DNA of 64,000 bases from Paramicrobacterium agarici. Lineage in GTDB: Bacteria > Actinomycetota > Actinomycetes > Actinomycetales > Microbacteriaceae. Positions 9,374 to 18,696 of this stretch are shown one piece after another. The position numbers and the translations under genes are program-made. Numbering within the stretch: position 1 is the stretch's first letter; the number at the start of each line of letters is the position of its first letter. The notes beneath the pieces are model-generated. The model saw only the letters and a list, made by a program, of their open reading frames with translations, was not told the origin of the DNA and ran no database searches. The DNA is taken from assembly GCF_002563955.1 (NCBI RefSeq), contig NZ_PDJE01000001.1, forward strand, positions 2,666,001-2,730,000, in the 5' to 3' direction.

Positions 9374-9429
9374 GTTGCAGAAAATGGCTGCCGGCTCGCA
9401 TCGAGACGACAGCCATTTCCTGCAACTCA
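9371..9429. terminator. Long inverted repeat between convergent genes, probable bidirectional terminator
   Basis: Two 20-base arms (9371-9390 and 9410-9429) with one mismatch and a 19-nt loop. The 5' arm contains the acylase TGA (9371-9373). Runs of A and T within the stem, rather than a GC stem with a T tail, make it look less like a standard terminator and more like a palindromic unit that may recur elsewhere in the genome. Confidence 0.6.
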
Positions 9430-9464
9430 CGTCACACCCCGCCGACGCGGGATAAGACTGGCGC

Positions 9465-10772
9465 TCAGCGCTGCGGGTACTGCCGTTCGCCCTCACCGAT
9501 GTACAGCTGCTGAGGGCGACCGATCTTGGTCTGCGGGTCGAGGCTCATCTCGCGCCAGTGGGCGATCCATCCGGGGAGGCGCCCGATCGCGAACAGCACG
9601 GTGAACATGCGCGTGGGAAAGCCCATGGCCTTGTAGATCACGCCCGTGTAGAAGTCCACGTTCGGGTAGAGGCGGCGCTCCTTGAAGTAGTCGTCCTCAA
9701 GCGCGATCTGCTCAAGCTCCTGCGCGACGTCGAGCAGCGGGTCGCTGATGCCGAGCGAATCGAGCACGGCGTTCGCAGATTCCTTGACGATGCGCGCGCG
9801 GGGATCGTAGTTCTTGTAGACGCGGTGCCCGAAACCCATGAGCTTGACGCCGTCTTCTTTGTTCTTCACGCGCTCGACGAAGCGGCGAACACCCTCGCCC
9901 GACTCCTGAATCTGACCGAGCATCTCGAGAACAGCCTCGTTCGCTCCCCCGTGCAGCGGACCGGAGAGCGCGTTGATGCCGGCCGAGATCGACGCGTAGA
10001 GGTTCGCTCCCGTCGACCCGACGAGGCGCACTGTCGAGGTCGACGCGTTCTGCTCGTGGTCCTCGTGCAGAATGAGCAGCCGCTCAAGCGCCTTCGAGAG
10101 AACCGGGTTCACCTCGTAGTCTTCGGCCATGTTTCCGAAGTTGAGGCGCAGGAAGTTGTCGACGAAGCTCAGATTGTTGTCGGGGTACAGGAACGCCTGC
10201 CCCTGGGACTTCTTGTGCGCGTACGCGGCGATCACGGGCAGCTTCGCGAGAAGCCGGATGGTCGTCATCTCGACGTGCTCAGGGTCCTTGGGGTCGAGGC
10301 CGTTCTCGTAGTAGGTCGACAGCGCGCTCAGGGCGCTCGACAGCACGGACATCGGGTGCGCGGTGTGCGGCAGCGCCGAGAAGAAGTGCTTCAGGTCTTC
10401 GTGCAACAGCGTGTGACGGCGCACGCGCTCGTCGAAGTCGGCAAGCTCATCGGCCGTCGGAAGCTCGCCGTGAATCAGCAGCCACGCGACCTCAAGGTAT
10501 GTCGAGTTGGAGGCGAGCTGGTCGATGGGGTACCCGCGGTAGCGCAGAATCCCCTGGTCACCATCAATGTACGTGATGCGCGACTTCGTCGCCGCGGTGT
10601 TCACGAAGCCGTAGTCGAGGGCGGTCAGGCCGGTCTGTTTTGTCAGCGTCGAGACGTCGAGGCTCGAGGCCCCGCTCGTCGCGTCGACCATCGGCAGTTC
10701 TGCCGTGCCGCCCGGAAACGTCAGCGTCGCCTTGTGTGCCTCGTCACCCGTCTGCTGTCCGACGTCGCCCAC
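9465..10772 (-). CDS. gltA: Citrate synthase (type II)
   Basis: 435 residues. Active-site residues are in LHGGANE (His274), GFGHRVYKNYDPRA (His316) and VDFYTGV (Asp373). The N-terminal domain typical of the hexameric bacterial enzyme is present. It condenses acetyl-CoA and oxaloacetate to enter the TCA cycle. The start is the GTG at 10772 behind AGAGGAGG; a longer in-frame extension to 10826 lacks a ribosome site. It converges on the acylase and lies downstream of dapC and fdxA on the same strand, separated by 136 bp. Confidence 0.94.
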   Translation of the reverse strand: MGDVGQQTGDEAHKATLTFPGGTAELPMVDATSGASSLDVSTLTKQTGLTALDYGFVNTAATKSRITYIDGDQGILRYRGYPIDQLASNSTYLEVAWLLIHGELPTADELADFDERVRRHTLLHEDLKHFFSALPHTAHPMSVLSSALSALSTYYENGLDPKDPEHVEMTTIRLLAKLPVIAAYAHKKSQGQAFLYPDNNLSFVDNFLRLNFGNMAEDYEVNPVLSKALERLLILHEDHEQNASTSTVRLVGSTGANLYASISAGINALSGPLHGGANEAVLEMLGQIQESGEGVRRFVERVKNKEDGVKLMGFGHRVYKNYDPRARIVKESANAVLDSLGISDPLLDVAQELEQIALEDDYFKERRLYPNVDFYTGVIYKAMGFPTRMFTVLFAIGRLPGWIAHWREMSLDPQTKIGRPQQLYIGEGERQYPQR

Positions 10773-10908
10773 GGCGCCTCCTCTTACCTGTCCGTCACGT
10801 GTTGAGTGATGTATCGCGGCGCGCACATGGTGACGGCGCGCTGCTCCTCTTACAGCCTAATCGTGCACAAGGGCTTCTGTCACAACCGACAACTGTTCAC
10901 AGCATCGC

Positions 10909-12030
10909 TTAGAGGGTTTCTCCACCGGATGCTGCTCGCAGCCGTGCCGCACCGGCATCGACGCGCTCGTCCGACGCCGTCAGCGAGAGGCGCACGAAGG
11001 TCGGATAGTGGTCGCCGTAGAAGTGACCGGGGCCGCCGATGATGCCGAGTCCCGCAAGTCGGTCAATGCTCTCCCACGCGTCGCGGCCCTCTGTGACCCA
11101 CAGATACAGGCCGGCCTCGCTTCGCTCGATCCGAAACCCGGCTGCCGTGAGCGCAGGAACGAGAACGTCGCGCCGTCGCCGGTACAGCGCCTTCTGCTGC
11201 GCGACGTGCTCATCGTCGCGCAGGGCGACCGCCATCGCGTGCTGCAGCGGTGCGGGCACCATGAGTCCCGCGTGCTTGCGCACGTTCGTGAGCGAGGCGA
11301 TCACCCGAGCGCACCCGGCCGCGAAGGCCGCACGGTATCCGGCCATGTTCGACTGCTTGCTCAGCGAATAGATCGAGAGGATGCCGCGACGGTCGCCGTC
11401 CGTCACGCGCGGATCGAGAATGCACGGCGTCGGCTCACTCACCCACGGCCCCTCCCACCCCAGCTCGGCATAGCATTCGTCGTTCACGATCACGGCGTCG
11501 AGCTCTCGAGCGCGGGCGACAGCCAGGCGAAGACTCTCGATGTCGTGCACGCGCCCGTCGGGGTTCCCCGGCGAATTCAGCCAGATGAGGCGCGTTTCGA
11601 CGGGCCATTCCGCAGGGTCGTCCGACGCGAGAGCCTCCGCACCGCAGAGCGCAGCACCCATCGCGTAGCTCGGGTACGCGGCCGTCGGGTGAACGACGAC
11701 GTCGCCCTCCCCCAGGCCGAGCAGAAACGGCAGTAGGGCAACGAGCTCTTTCGAGCCGATCGTCGGCAGCACATTGCGGAGCTCGAGGTCGGGCACGTTT
11801 CGCCGGCGCGCGTACCAGTCGACGATGGCCTGGCGCAGCTCGGGAGTGCCGACCGTTGTCGGATAGCCGTGAGCATCCGTCGCCGCCTTCAGCGCATCAC
11901 GCACGATCGCCGGCGTGGGATCGACGGGTGAGCCGATCGACAGGTCGACGACTCCGCCCTGGTGCTCCGCCGCTTTCTCACGGTAGGGAACGAGAGTGTC
12001 CCAGGGGTACTCCGGAAGCTCTCGGGTCAC
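10909..12030 (-). CDS. dapC: Succinyldiaminopimelate transaminase
   Basis: 373 residues of the class I/II fold-type I PLP aminotransferases. Motifs seen are the substrate loop VVDLSIGSPVDPTP, NSPGNPDG (about 152-159), VNDECYAELGW, and the PLP lysine in YSLSKQSNMAGYR (Lys225). The actinobacterial DapC subfamily characteristically neighbours a ferredoxin gene, as here: fdxA ends 7 bp upstream on the same strand. Together with dapD and dapE in this window it completes three consecutive lysine-pathway steps. Confidence 0.9.
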   Translation of the reverse strand: MTRELPEYPWDTLVPYREKAAEHQGGVVDLSIGSPVDPTPAIVRDALKAATDAHGYPTTVGTPELRQAIVDWYARRRNVPDLELRNVLPTIGSKELVALLPFLLGLGEGDVVVHPTAAYPSYAMGAALCGAEALASDDPAEWPVETRLIWLNSPGNPDGRVHDIESLRLAVARARELDAVIVNDECYAELGWEGPWVSEPTPCILDPRVTDGDRRGILSIYSLSKQSNMAGYRAAFAAGCARVIASLTNVRKHAGLMVPAPLQHAMAVALRDDEHVAQQKALYRRRRDVLVPALTAAGFRIERSEAGLYLWVTEGRDAWESIDRLAGLGIIGGPGHFYGDHYPTFVRLSLTASDERVDAGAARLRAASGGETL

Positions 12031-12037
12031 CTCGCGC

Positions 12038-12361
12038 TCACTCGGCGTTCTGGGGCGGCAGTGCGGCGATGACGGGGTGGTCGTGGTGGATCACACCGAC
12101 CTTCGCAGCGCCTCCGGGCGAGCCGATCTCGTCGAAGAACTCGACGTTCGCCTTATAGTAGTCGGACCATTCGTCGGGAAGGTCGTCTTCGTAGTAGATC
12201 GCCTCGACGGGGCATACGGGCTCGCATGCACCGCAGTCCACGCACTCGTCCGGGTGGATGTAGAGGCTGCGTTCACCCTCGTAGATGCAATCGACCGGGC
12301 ATTCGTCGATGCAGGCGCGATCTTTCACGTCAACGCACGGAAGAGCGATCACATAGGTCAC
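12038..12361 (-). CDS. fdxA: 7Fe ferredoxin
   Basis: 107 residues from a GTG with AAGGAGT nine bases upstream. Cysteines fall at 9, 17, 21, 25, 40, 43, 46 and 50. This is the Azotobacter-type pattern in which Cys9, 17 and 50 hold a 3Fe-4S cluster and Cys21, 40, 43 and 46 hold a 4Fe-4S cluster. It is a small acidic cytoplasmic electron carrier. Its place directly before dapC is a widespread actinobacterial arrangement without a known functional reason. An in-frame upstream extension was rejected because it lacks a ribosome site. Confidence 0.93.
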   Translation of the reverse strand: MTYVIALPCVDVKDRACIDECPVDCIYEGERSLYIHPDECVDCGACEPVCPVEAIYYEDDLPDEWSDYYKANVEFFDEIGSPGGAAKVGVIHHDHPVIAALPPQNAE

Positions 12362-12396
12362 TGTGCTGAAACTCCTTCTCGCCGGGTCTGCCCAGT

Positions 12397-12855
12397 CTAC
12401 GCCGGAGTGCCCGTGCGAAGGTTCCGCTCGGGCAGCCGCGGCCACGCGAGCACGATCGCGGCGACAAGCGGCACGCCGAACAGCCAGACCAGTCCGAGAA
12501 CGCTCTGCGTGATCAGCACAGACCCCCCGGGACTCGGCAGCGAGAAGAGCGCGACGATGCCGACGATTCCGATGCCCGCCGCGATCGAGGGAAGCCTCTC
12601 GGCGATCACGAGACGCAGACCGAGCAGCAGGGCGAGCACGCCGATCAGGCCGAGCACGAGACCGTAGGGAATCGTGATGCCCAACGGTGTGAGCGTGAGT
12701 GTGTGTCCGACAGTTCCGACGATTCCATACACGACCCCGAGCACGAGTGTGATCAGGGCGGTGACGATGCGCGAGAGCGTGCTGGGCTCTCCGCCGACTG
12801 GTGCGTCTGCATCATCGTGGGCGTCTGGATGCTGCCATTCCGGTGCTGTGCTCAC
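12397..12855 (-). CDS. Small polytopic membrane protein, function unknown
   Basis: 152 residues. A hydrophilic N-terminus rich in His and Asp (about 1-28) is followed by four hydrophobic segments: [15 protein letters not shown], then a Leu/Gly-rich pair, then [19 protein letters not shown] near the end. No catalytic motif was recognised. The GTG has TACGAT exactly six bases upstream and no ribosome site, so a leaderless message is likely. It ends 35 bp before fdxA and could share readthrough with fdxA-dapC-gltA. A longer in-frame ORF upstream runs antisense-like through azlD and is not convincing. Confidence 0.68.
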   Translation of the reverse strand: MSTAPEWQHPDAHDDADAPVGGEPSTLSRIVTALITLVLGVVYGIVGTVGHTLTLTPLGITIPYGLVLGLIGVLALLLGLRLVIAERLPSIAAGIGIVGIVALFSLPSPGGSVLITQSVLGLVWLFGVPLVAAIVLAWPRLPERNLRTGTPA

Positions 12856-12861
12856 GAGAGA

Positions 12862-12867
12862 ATCGTA
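12862..12867 (-). promoter_or_regulatory. Candidate -10 box, leaderless membrane-protein transcript
   Basis: TACGAT on the minus strand, six bases before the GTG at 12855. Confidence 0.4.
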
Positions 12868-12914
12868 TCGGTGCGTGCTGTGTGCGCCGTCCGCGCGGCG
12901 GCTGGGCTCTGCCG

Positions 12915-13226
12915 TCACGGCATGCCAGCCATGCGCAGCAACGCGGCCACGACCGCGGCGGCGATGACGACGACGAGAAAGGGGGCACGCATGGCGAGCA
13001 GGCCCGCCGCGACCACGAGAGCCGGAAGCCGGGCATCGACGACGATCGCCTGGCCATCGCCGAGCGCCTGCACCACGATGAGCGCCGCGAGCATCGCCAC
13101 GGTCATGAGGTCGGCGACGCGCGAGACCACGGGTTTCTCGAGAACGCGCGGCGGAATCGAGTACCCCGCGAGCTTGAGGGCGACACACGCGATGGATGCT
13201 GCGAGCACAATGTGCCACAGGGTCAC
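12915..13226 (-). CDS. azlD: AzlD-family branched-chain amino acid exporter subunit
   Basis: 103 residues with about four hydrophobic segments, and GYSIPPRVLEKPVVSR between the first two, which is typical of AzlD (LIV-E small subunit). It starts at a GTG that overlaps the azlC stop by four bases, so translation is probably coupled. AzlCD complexes export branched-chain amino acids or azaleucine, and related complexes export other amino acids. Length matches the family. Confidence 0.83.
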   Translation of the reverse strand: MTLWHIVLAASIACVALKLAGYSIPPRVLEKPVVSRVADLMTVAMLAALIVVQALGDGQAIVVDARLPALVVAAGLLAMRAPFLVVVIAAAVVAALLRMAGMP

Positions 13227-13927
13227 GACTCCGCCCTCCTCGCGTGCGAAAACCAGTTGAACACCCCGACGACCACCGCCACAACGGCGGCGAGAATGAC
13301 GGGAAGCCCCGGTGCGAGCACCGGAGTGAAAGCAGCCGCGACAATCGCTGCGCCGCACGCAACGGCAACGGGCTGAAGCCGCGTGAGGCGAGGCCACAGC
13401 AGCGCGAGAAACGCCGCAGCTGCCGCTGCGTCGAGCCCGTACGCGCGCGTGTCGCCGAGCACATCGCCGATGAGCGCTCCGATGAGCGTCGTGAGGTTCC
13501 AGCCGACGAACACCGCGAGTCCGGTCACCCAGAAGCCCACGCGGCGCGCCTTCGGGTCGGATTGCGCGAGCGACACGGCCGTCGACTCATCAATCGTCAC
13601 CCACGCCGCGGCCACGTTCCTGAACACGCCCGCGCCCACGATCGGCTTCATGCGGATGCCGTAGGCGGTGTTGCGCACGCCGAGAAGCGCGGCACTCGCG
13701 ATCGCCGAGCCGCCTGCTGCGGCACCGCCCGAGGCGAGCACTCCGACGAGGGCGAACTGCGATCCGCCCGTGAACATCAGAAGGCTGAGAACGCAGGTCT
13801 GCCAGATGTCGAGGCCCGAGGCGACGGCGAGGGCGCCGAACGAGACTCCGTATGCGGCAGTTGCAGCGCCGACGGCAAGACCCTGCTTGAGAGCAGTCTG
13901 CTCCGCCGCGCTTCTGCTGCCGCCCAC
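13223..13927 (-). CDS. azlC: AzlC-family amino acid export permease
   Basis: 234 residues. The AzlC signature region is present: GVSFGALAVASGLDIWQTC, then LLMFTGGSQFALVG and GVRNTAYGIRMKP. About seven to eight hydrophobic segments. It partners AzlD downstream (4-bp overlap). Its own GTG begins one base before the lipoprotein stop, so lipoprotein-azlC-azlD look like one transcript. Confidence 0.85.
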   Translation of the reverse strand: MGGSRSAAEQTALKQGLAVGAATAAYGVSFGALAVASGLDIWQTCVLSLLMFTGGSQFALVGVLASGGAAAGGSAIASAALLGVRNTAYGIRMKPIVGAGVFRNVAAAWVTIDESTAVSLAQSDPKARRVGFWVTGLAVFVGWNLTTLIGALIGDVLGDTRAYGLDAAAAAAFLALLWPRLTRLQPVAVACGAAIVAAAFTPVLAPGLPVILAAVVAVVVGVFNWFSHARRAES

Positions 13928-13928
13928 G

Positions 13929-14369
13929 TCATCCTCGAGGCGTGACGGTGTAGAGCAGGCTGTCCGACGCCGCCACGACAGTCACGTCGTACTCGTCGCT
14001 CGAGAGGTTGACGACGCTGCCGAGCTCTGCCGTCGAAACTTCGTCGTCGACGGCGAAACCAGCATCGGACAAGCGCTGTTCGGCGTCATCCGCCGACACG
14101 TCTCCGCTCACGAGCACGACCCAGTGCGTTGTCGATCCCTGCGTCTGCGTCGCACCGCGGATCGAGCCGTCGACGAGAGGAACGGCGTCGGTCGGAAACC
14201 CTTGCGGAACGCCCTCGCTGAGTTCGACGTCACCGCCCGTGGCTTCGCGCACAGCATCCTGAACCGTCTGACTCATCGTCTGCTCAACGAGGCTGCACCC
14301 CGAAAGCGCAGGCGCGGCCACGACGGCTAGTGCGATCAGAGCGGTGCTGGTGCGACGACGAAGACTCAC
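13929..14369 (-). CDS. Putative lipoprotein, function unknown
   Basis: 146 residues. A lipoprotein signal (MSLRRRTSTALIALAVVAAP) ends in lipobox ALSGC with the modified residue at Cys25. The mature part is acidic, with a GFPTDAVPLVDG stretch and a C-terminal beta-rich region; no enzyme motif was found. The start is a GTG with TACCCT six bases upstream. It is first in an apparent operon with azlCD, so it may assist export, but that is inference from position only. Confidence 0.75.
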   Translation of the reverse strand: MSLRRRTSTALIALAVVAAPALSGCSLVEQTMSQTVQDAVREATGGDVELSEGVPQGFPTDAVPLVDGSIRGATQTQGSTTHWVVLVSGDVSADDAEQRLSDAGFAVDDEVSTAELGSVVNLSSDEYDVTVVAASDSLLYTVTPRG

Positions 14370-14375
14370 GGTTCA

Positions 14376-14381
14376 AGGGTA
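14376..14381 (-). promoter_or_regulatory. Candidate -10 box, leaderless lipoprotein-azlCD transcript
   Basis: TACCCT on the minus strand, six bases before the GTG at 14369. Confidence 0.38.
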
Positions 14382-14423
14382 ACCAGCGGATGCTGAGCCA
14401 CACCCGAATGCCCACGGCGAACC

Positions 14424-16331
14424 TCAGGCGTCTTGACGCTTCTGCCGAGCAGCGGCGCGGCCGCGCTCGTGTGCATCGAGAATGACCTTGCGAATGCGCA
14501 CGGCGTCGGGCGTGACTTCAACGCACTCGTCTTCGCGCGCGAACTCAAGGCACTCCTCGAGAGAGAGCTGGCGCGACGGCGTCATCGACTCGAAGGAGTC
14601 GGCCGTCGACGAACGCATGTTCGTGAGTTTCTTCTCCTTTGTGATGTTCACGTCCATGTCGTCTGCACGCGAGTTCTCACCGATGACCATGCCCTCGTAC
14701 ACCTCTTCTGTGGGGTTCACGAAGAATGTCATGCGCTCTTGCAGGTTGATGATCGCGAAGGGCGTCACGACTCCCATGCGGTCGGCGACGATCGAACCGT
14801 TGTTTCGCGTCGCAATCGAACCCGCCCACTCGTCGTAGCCGTGAGAGAGCGTGTTGGCAATGCCCGTGCCGCGCGTCGTCGTCATGAACTCCGAGCGGAA
14901 GCCGATGAGTCCGCGGCTCGGGACAATGAACTCCATGCGGATCCAGCCGGTGCCGTGGTTCGTCATGCCCTCCATGCGGCCCTTTCGGGCGGCGAGCAGC
15001 TGGGTGATCGCACCGAGATACTCCTCGGGAGCGTCGATCGTCAGCTCTTCGAACGGCTCGTGAATCTTGCCGTCGACTGTCTTCGTGACGACCTGAGGCT
15101 TGCCCACCGTGAGTTCGTAGCCTTCTCGCCGCATCTGCTCAACGAGAATGGCGAGTGCGAGCTCTCCTCGACCCTGCACCTCCCACGCGTCTGGCCTGCC
15201 GATGTCGAGAACCTTGAGCGAGACGTTTCCGATGAGCTCGCGATCGAGGCGGTCCTTGACCATGCGGGCCGTGAGCTTGTGCCCCTTGACCTTGCCCATG
15301 AGCGGCGACGTATTTGTTCCGATCGTCATGGAGATCGCGGGATCATCGATGTGGATCGTAGGTCGCGGCCGCACATCATCGGGATCACACAGGGTCTCGC
15401 CGATCATGATGTCGGGGAATCCGGCGACGGCGACGATGTCTCCGGGTCCAGCGCTCTCGGCGGGGAATCGGTCGAGAGCCTTGGTCATGAGCAGCTCAGT
15501 GATGCGCACGTTCGATACCGTGCCATCGCGCTTCGCCCAGGCGACGGTCTGTCCCTTGGTGATGGTGCCCTGGAAGATGCGCAGCAGTGCGAGGCGGCCG
15601 AGGAAGGGCGACGCGTCGAGGTTCGTCACGTGCGCCTGCAGGGGGTGCTCGTCATCGTACGTCGGCGCCGGGATGTGCTCGAGGATGGCCTCGAAGAGGG
15701 GCTCGAGGTTCTCATTGTCGGGAAGCGAGCCGTCTGCGGGCTTCGTGAGAGACGCGCGGCCGGCCTTGCCCGACGCATACACGACGGGCACATCGAGAAT
15801 GGCGTCGATGTCGAGGTCGGGAACGTCGTCGGCGATGTCACTCGCGAGACCGAGAAGGAGGTCCTGGCTCTCGGCGACGACATCGTCGATGCGGGCGTCG
15901 CCGCGGTCGGTCTTGTTCACGAGAAGGATCACGGGAAGCTGGGCTTCGAGCGCCTTGCGAAGCACGAACCGGGTCTGCGGAAGGGGTCCTTCGCTCGCGT
16001 CGACGAGCAGGACGACACCGTCGACCATGGAGAGACCGCGCTCGACCTCTCCCCCGAAGTCGGCGTGCCCCGGCGTGTCGATGACGTTGATCGTCACGGG
16101 GCCGTGGGCGGCGTGGGCGCCGTTGTACGAGATCGCCGTGTTCTTCGCGAGAATGGTGATGCCCTTTTCCCGCTCGAGCTCGTTCGAGTCCATTGCTCGT
16201 TCTTCGACGTGCTCGTGGTCAGAGAACGATCCGGTCTGACGAAGCATGGCATCGACGAGTGTCGTCTTGCCGTGGTCGACGTGCGCAACGATAGCGACGT
16301 TTCGGAGGGTTTCACGCGTGGCGATCGCCAT
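14424..16331 (-). CDS. typA: Ribosome-associated GTPase BipA/TypA
   Basis: 635 residues from MAIATRETLRNVAIVAHVDH. G motifs: P-loop AHVDHGKTT (16-24), switch II DTPGHADF, and NKTDR. Domain II and III regions follow, and then the BipA-specific C-terminal domain, with NNGSIVADRMGVVTPFAI recognisable. A translational GTPase involved in 50S assembly and stress adaptation. The in-frame extension upstream of the ATG has no ribosome site. A TAGAAT box at 16471-16476 would give a 5' leader of roughly 130 nt. Confidence 0.94.
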   Translation of the reverse strand: MAIATRETLRNVAIVAHVDHGKTTLVDAMLRQTGSFSDHEHVEERAMDSNELEREKGITILAKNTAISYNGAHAAHGPVTINVIDTPGHADFGGEVERGLSMVDGVVLLVDASEGPLPQTRFVLRKALEAQLPVILLVNKTDRGDARIDDVVAESQDLLLGLASDIADDVPDLDIDAILDVPVVYASGKAGRASLTKPADGSLPDNENLEPLFEAILEHIPAPTYDDEHPLQAHVTNLDASPFLGRLALLRIFQGTITKGQTVAWAKRDGTVSNVRITELLMTKALDRFPAESAGPGDIVAVAGFPDIMIGETLCDPDDVRPRPTIHIDDPAISMTIGTNTSPLMGKVKGHKLTARMVKDRLDRELIGNVSLKVLDIGRPDAWEVQGRGELALAILVEQMRREGYELTVGKPQVVTKTVDGKIHEPFEELTIDAPEEYLGAITQLLAARKGRMEGMTNHGTGWIRMEFIVPSRGLIGFRSEFMTTTRGTGIANTLSHGYDEWAGSIATRNNGSIVADRMGVVTPFAIINLQERMTFFVNPTEEVYEGMVIGENSRADDMDVNITKEKKLTNMRSSTADSFESMTPSRQLSLEECLEFAREDECVEVTPDAVRIRKVILDAHERGRAAARQKRQDA

Positions 16332-16790
16332 GGCTGTGTCCTGTCCTGCAGAGTGTGCGGTTGGTGCGCCGAGCGACGCAGCTGGCGTCGATATGAGCTC
16401 GGTGGGCTGAAGCCGGCACCGGCGGGCGCTGATGGGAAATTCACGCAGGCTTGAGAAAGCCCGACGTTTCATTCTACTCCCTCAGCTTCGCGGCTGCTGA
16501 ATACGCGCTCGCTCACCGCGGTTCCACCGTGCATCGAGGGCATCCACACCCCGTGCACAGGCACGCGGCGGTTGCGCTTTCCAATGCGGGACTGCGGCGA
16601 TTCAGTGATAATGTGTCGACGTCGAAGCGGCACCCTCCGCACTCGACTCGGGTGCGTTGTGTGCCTCGCCATACACGACAGGGATCTCGGTTTGCTCATT
16701 CACGAGCCTTCCGGGAAAGTGAATAACAGTTCGACCCAGCGTTGTGTCGGTCGCCGAATCAGGCGCCTGTTAAAAAGAAAGAACACCAAC
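16332..16790. other. Intergenic region between divergent typA and ABC importer 1
   Basis: 459 bp without a convincing gene. It holds a TAGAAT hexamer on the minus strand (16471-16476) that may serve typA, and TGATAATGT on the plus strand (16606-16614) that may serve the importer operon as an extended -10. No good -35 accompanies either. Short ORFs here have no ribosome sites. Confidence 0.5.
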
Positions 16791-17774
16791 TTGATCAAGT
16801 ACCTGACCCGCCGCTTACTGGGCTGGTTGCTGATGATCGTGGTAGCGACGAATGTCACGTACTTCCTTGCGTGGGGCTTCCTCGATCCCCGAAGCAATTA
16901 CGTCGGCCGGCGACCGCCTCTCAGTCCAGAGGAAGTCACGCAGCTTCTCGAGCCGCGCAATCTGAGCGACACCGTTCCGCTTGTGGAGCGCTGGTGGAAC
17001 TGGTTCAGCGGCATTCTGTTCCGCTGGGACTGGGGTGTGAGCGCGGTCGGCGAGTCGGTGAACGAGCAGGTCGCGTACCGCATGTGGATCAGCGCCGAGC
17101 TGGTTCTGGGAGCGACGATCATCACGGCCGTGCTCGGAATCGCGCTCGGCGTATACACGGCATCCCGCCAGTACAAGCTCGCTGACCGCGTCGGACAGGC
17201 GACCTCGGTCGTCACCATGAACATCAACATCGTCGTGGCGGCGCTCGGCATCGTGCTTCTCGCCATCGGGTTCAACGATCTCGTCGGCGCTCGCGTGTTC
17301 TACGTCACGGGGTCGCACAGCCGAGACGTCAGCGGCTTCTTCCCCGTCGTTCTCGACGCGCTTCAGCACCTCACTCTTCCGACGCTCGCCCTCGTGCTCG
17401 TGGGCTACGCGCAGTATCACCTGCTGCAGCGCACGCTCCTGCTCGACAACATCAATGCTGATTACGTGCGCACGGCGCGCGCAAAGGGACTCACAAAGCA
17501 GAAGGCGATTCGCAAGCATGCGCTGCGCACATCGCTCATTCCCGTCGCCACACAGGTCGCCTTCACGATCCCCGCGATCTTCACGGGCGCGATCCTCACC
17601 GAGCGCATCTTCGGCTGGAATGGAATGGGCCGGTACTTTCTCGACACGATCGGCGACAATGATATCCACGGCGTCGTCGCCATCGCGGCGTTCGGCGCCG
17701 TGCTGACCGCGGCGGGCGCGATTCTTTCAGATATCGCAATCGTCGTTCTCGACCCGAGAGTGAGGGTGAGCTGA
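16791..17774 (+). CDS. ABC peptide-type importer 1, permease DppB-like
   Basis: 327 residues from TTG in LIKYLTRRLLGWLLMIVVAT, where family homology begins. The start is uncertain: an AAGAAAG stretch is the only ribosome-site candidate, and an in-frame GTG lies further upstream. About six membrane segments. The EAA loop is seen as DYVRTARAKGLTKQKAIRKH. The N-terminal DppB feature (an extended periplasmic loop with PPLSPEEV) is present. Heads the operon permease - permease - fused ATPase - binding protein. Confidence 0.83.
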   Translation: MIKYLTRRLLGWLLMIVVATNVTYFLAWGFLDPRSNYVGRRPPLSPEEVTQLLEPRNLSDTVPLVERWWNWFSGILFRWDWGVSAVGESVNEQVAYRMWISAELVLGATIITAVLGIALGVYTASRQYKLADRVGQATSVVTMNINIVVAALGIVLLAIGFNDLVGARVFYVTGSHSRDVSGFFPVVLDALQHLTLPTLALVLVGYAQYHLLQRTLLLDNINADYVRTARAKGLTKQKAIRKHALRTSLIPVATQVAFTIPAIFTGAILTERIFGWNGMGRYFLDTIGDNDIHGVVAIAAFGAVLTAAGAILSDIAIVVLDPRVRVS

Positions 17775-17775
17775 C

Positions 17776-18696
17776 ATGTCACTAGACCAGGTCCAACCGC
17801 CCGTCGGTCCCGCGACCACGGCCACGCGGATTCCCCGCAAGCGCATGTCGCTCTGGAGCTTGTACACCCGGCGGTTCGTGCGCAACAAGCCTGCGGTCGC
17901 CGGAATCGTCATCTTCATCCTGCTCGTGCTGTTCTCGGTGGTTGCACCACTCATCGCGAAGTACGACCACGTGGAGCTGGACTTCCTCAACCTGAGCTCG
18001 CCGCCGTCGGCCGAGCACTGGTTCGGCACGACGAGCGCGGGAAACGACACATTCGCGCAAGTGGCGATCGGGCTTCAGCGCTCGCTCATGATCGCGGTTT
18101 CCGTCTCGGTCGGAACAACCATCCTCTCGGCGATCGTGGGGACGGCAGCCGCATACTTCGGCGGCATGATCGAACGCGGCATCCTTCTGGTCATTCACTT
18201 CCTCATGGTGATTCCGACCTTCCTGATCCTCGCGCTCATCTCGAATGACGCGGGCGGAGACTGGCGGGTGATCTCGCTCATTCTGATCCTGACGGGCTGG
18301 TTCTTCCCGGCTCGCGTGATCTGGACGATGGCGCTGCCGCTTCGCGAGAGCGAGTACGTGAACGCGGCGCGCTACATGGGCGTTCCCGGCATGAAGATCG
18401 TGATGCGGCACCTGATTCCCAACATCGGTTCACTGCTCGTCATCAACTTCGCACTCGGAGTCGTGACGGCGGTCATGGCCGAGACAGGCCTGTCGTTCCT
18501 CGGCTTCGGCGTGAAGATTCCCGACGTGTCACTCGGTTCGCTCATCGGCTACGGTGCGAACACCATCACGAGCGCGCCGTGGCTGTTCTACTTCCCTGCA
18601 GGTGCACTCACCCTGCTCACGGTCTCGATGGCACTCGTCGCCGACGGTCTCCGTGACGCTCTCGATCCCACGTCGGCGGCAGGAGGACAAGCATGA
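17776..18696 (+). CDS. ABC peptide-type importer 1, permease DppC-like
   Basis: 306 residues. A cytoplasmic N-terminal tail is followed by the OppC_N segment ([18 protein letters not shown]), the [19 protein letters not shown] motif typical of DppC/OppC, and an EAA loop ([20 protein letters not shown]). About six membrane helices. It begins 1 bp after the first permease and overlaps the ATPase gene by 4 bp, so the three are surely co-expressed. Confidence 0.88.
   Translation: MSLDQVQPPVGPATTATRIPRKRMSLWSLYTRRFVRNKPAVAGIVIFILLVLFSVVAPLIAKYDHVELDFLNLSSPPSAEHWFGTTSAGNDTFAQVAIGLQRSLMIAVSVSVGTTILSAIVGTAAAYFGGMIERGILLVIHFLMVIPTFLILALISNDAGGDWRVISLILILTGWFFPARVIWTMALPLRESEYVNAARYMGVPGMKIVMRHLIPNIGSLLVINFALGVVTAVMAETGLSFLGFGVKIPDVSLGSLIGYGANTITSAPWLFYFPAGALTLLTVSMALVADGLRDALDPTSAAGGQA

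Noticed and set aside
14433..16454. A 673-codon open frame opposite typA, and a similar 620-codon frame opposite binding protein 1 (20731-22593)
   Set aside because: Antisense shadows of well-identified genes; the translations are Arg/His/Asp-rich with no domain.
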